In this document: positions 6,429 through 6,811 of the stretch, piece after piece
Numbering within the stretch: the stretch's first letter is position 1
Layout: each line of letters opens with the position of its first letter
DNA from: Candidatus Parcubacteria bacterium
GTDB lineage: Bacteria > Patescibacteriota > Patescibacteriia > UBA1558 > GWA2-36-10
DNA length: 6,811 nt
Direction of reading: 5' to 3'
Assembly (NCBI GenBank): GCA_023246135.1
Contig: JAHFJB010000019.1
Coordinates: forward strand, 1 to 6,811
Notes under the pieces: model-generated
What the model was told of the DNA's origin: nothing
Databases searched by the model: none
What the model saw: only the letters and a program-made list of their open reading frames with translations
Translations under genes and position numbers: made by a program

Positions 6429-6811
6429 ATGTGGCAATACTTAAAAAATTTTTATTATACTTTTCAAATTTTAAAGCGCAATAAAATACGCTCTTTTTTG
6501 ACGAGTTTAGGCATTGTCATTGGAATTTCTTCAGTGATTGTCATAATGTCCGTCGGTGCTGGTGCCCAGAGCCTTATAAACAACCAAGTTGAGAGTATGG
6601 GTTCGGATTTAATCGGTATTTTGCCGGGTGCTAGTGAAGAAAATGGTCCGCCAGCGGCAGTGATGGGTATTAATATCACTACTTTAGTAGAAGCGGATGC
6701 TAAAGCCATTAAAGATAGGGTGCTAGAAGTGATAGCTGTCAATCCTTATGTTCGTGGAATAGCTACGGCTACTTGGCAAAATAAGACCTCAGATACTAGT
6801 TTTTTGGGTAT
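6429..6811 (+). CDS. MacB/FtsX-type ABC transporter permease, N-terminal part
   Basis: The frame is open from the ATG at 6429 to the window edge (127 complete codons), so the 3' end is missing. After a short cytoplasmic start (MWQYLKNFYYTFQILKRNKI) comes RSFLTSLGIVIGISSVIVIM, about residues 21-45: the first membrane helix in the form characteristic of MacB permeases (compare R-x-x-L-T-x-L-G-I-x-I-G). The following GAGAQSLINNQVESMGSDLIGILPG and ITTLVEADAKAIKDRV...VNPYV fit the start of the MacB periplasmic core domain (MacB_PCD). Three more membrane helices are expected beyond the edge. It starts 1 nt after the ATPase stop and completes the adaptor-ATPase-permease set. The family exports peptides, lipids, antibiotics or virulence factors; no choice can be made here. 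Confidence 0.9.
   Translation, partial: MWQYLKNFYYTFQILKRNKIRSFLTSLGIVIGISSVIVIMSVGAGAQSLINNQVESMGSDLIGILPGASEENGPPAAVMGINITTLVEADAKAIKDRVLEVIAVNPYVRGIATATWQNKTSDTSFLG

Noticed and set aside
5123..6742. Minus-strand frames at 5123-5416 and 6464-6742
   Set aside because: Both are antisense to well-supported exporter genes and have no family features.

Overview
The window is AT-rich bacterial DNA with all genes on the + strand, each (where visible) with an ATG start and a TAA stop. Nothing in it identifies the organism outright. An AT-rich genome, starts without Shine-Dalgarno sequences, pilins of the FTLIEL...VAVNPA(K/R)R type, a PilM-like ATPase fused to a membrane-anchored domain, and a Cys-rich DUF4215-type surface protein together resemble Candidate Phyla Radiation (Patescibacteria) genomes. 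That assignment is inference from gene style, of moderate confidence.

Region 1 (1-436): the 3' end of a cysteine-rich, probably secreted or surface protein. The window opens inside a perfect 96-bp tandem repeat encoding a DUF4215/Myxococcus-type Cys-rich repeat.

Region 2 (465-3889): a type IV pilus locus. It begins with a PilM-like actin-fold ATPase that continues through one transmembrane helix into an extracytoplasmic domain of unknown family. A promoter (2231-2259, extended -10) then precedes three consecutive type IV pilin genes (2295-2813, 2845-3357, 3383-3889). The third pilin is mosaic: its first 70 residues are identical to those of pilin 2, while the rest resembles pilin 1. A hairpin with a T-tract (3908-3953) closes the cluster.

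Region 3 (3954-6811, running off the end): a MacA/MacB-type ABC export operon. A near-consensus sigma70-type promoter abuts the pilin terminator. It is followed by a short leader with two dyads, a long HlyD/MacA-type adaptor, a MacB/LolD-type ATPase 2 nt later, and the start of a MacB/FtsX-type permease 1 nt after that. ATPase and permease are separate genes, unlike E. coli MacB, where they are one chain.

Taken together this is a cell-envelope region: a disulfide-rich surface protein, pilus biogenesis and pilin subunits, and a tripartite-style exporter. No RNA gene, CRISPR array, insertion sequence or complete new system is visible. The most unusual parts are the PilM-membrane-ectodomain fusion, the mosaic pilin tandem array and the 96-bp coding repeat.
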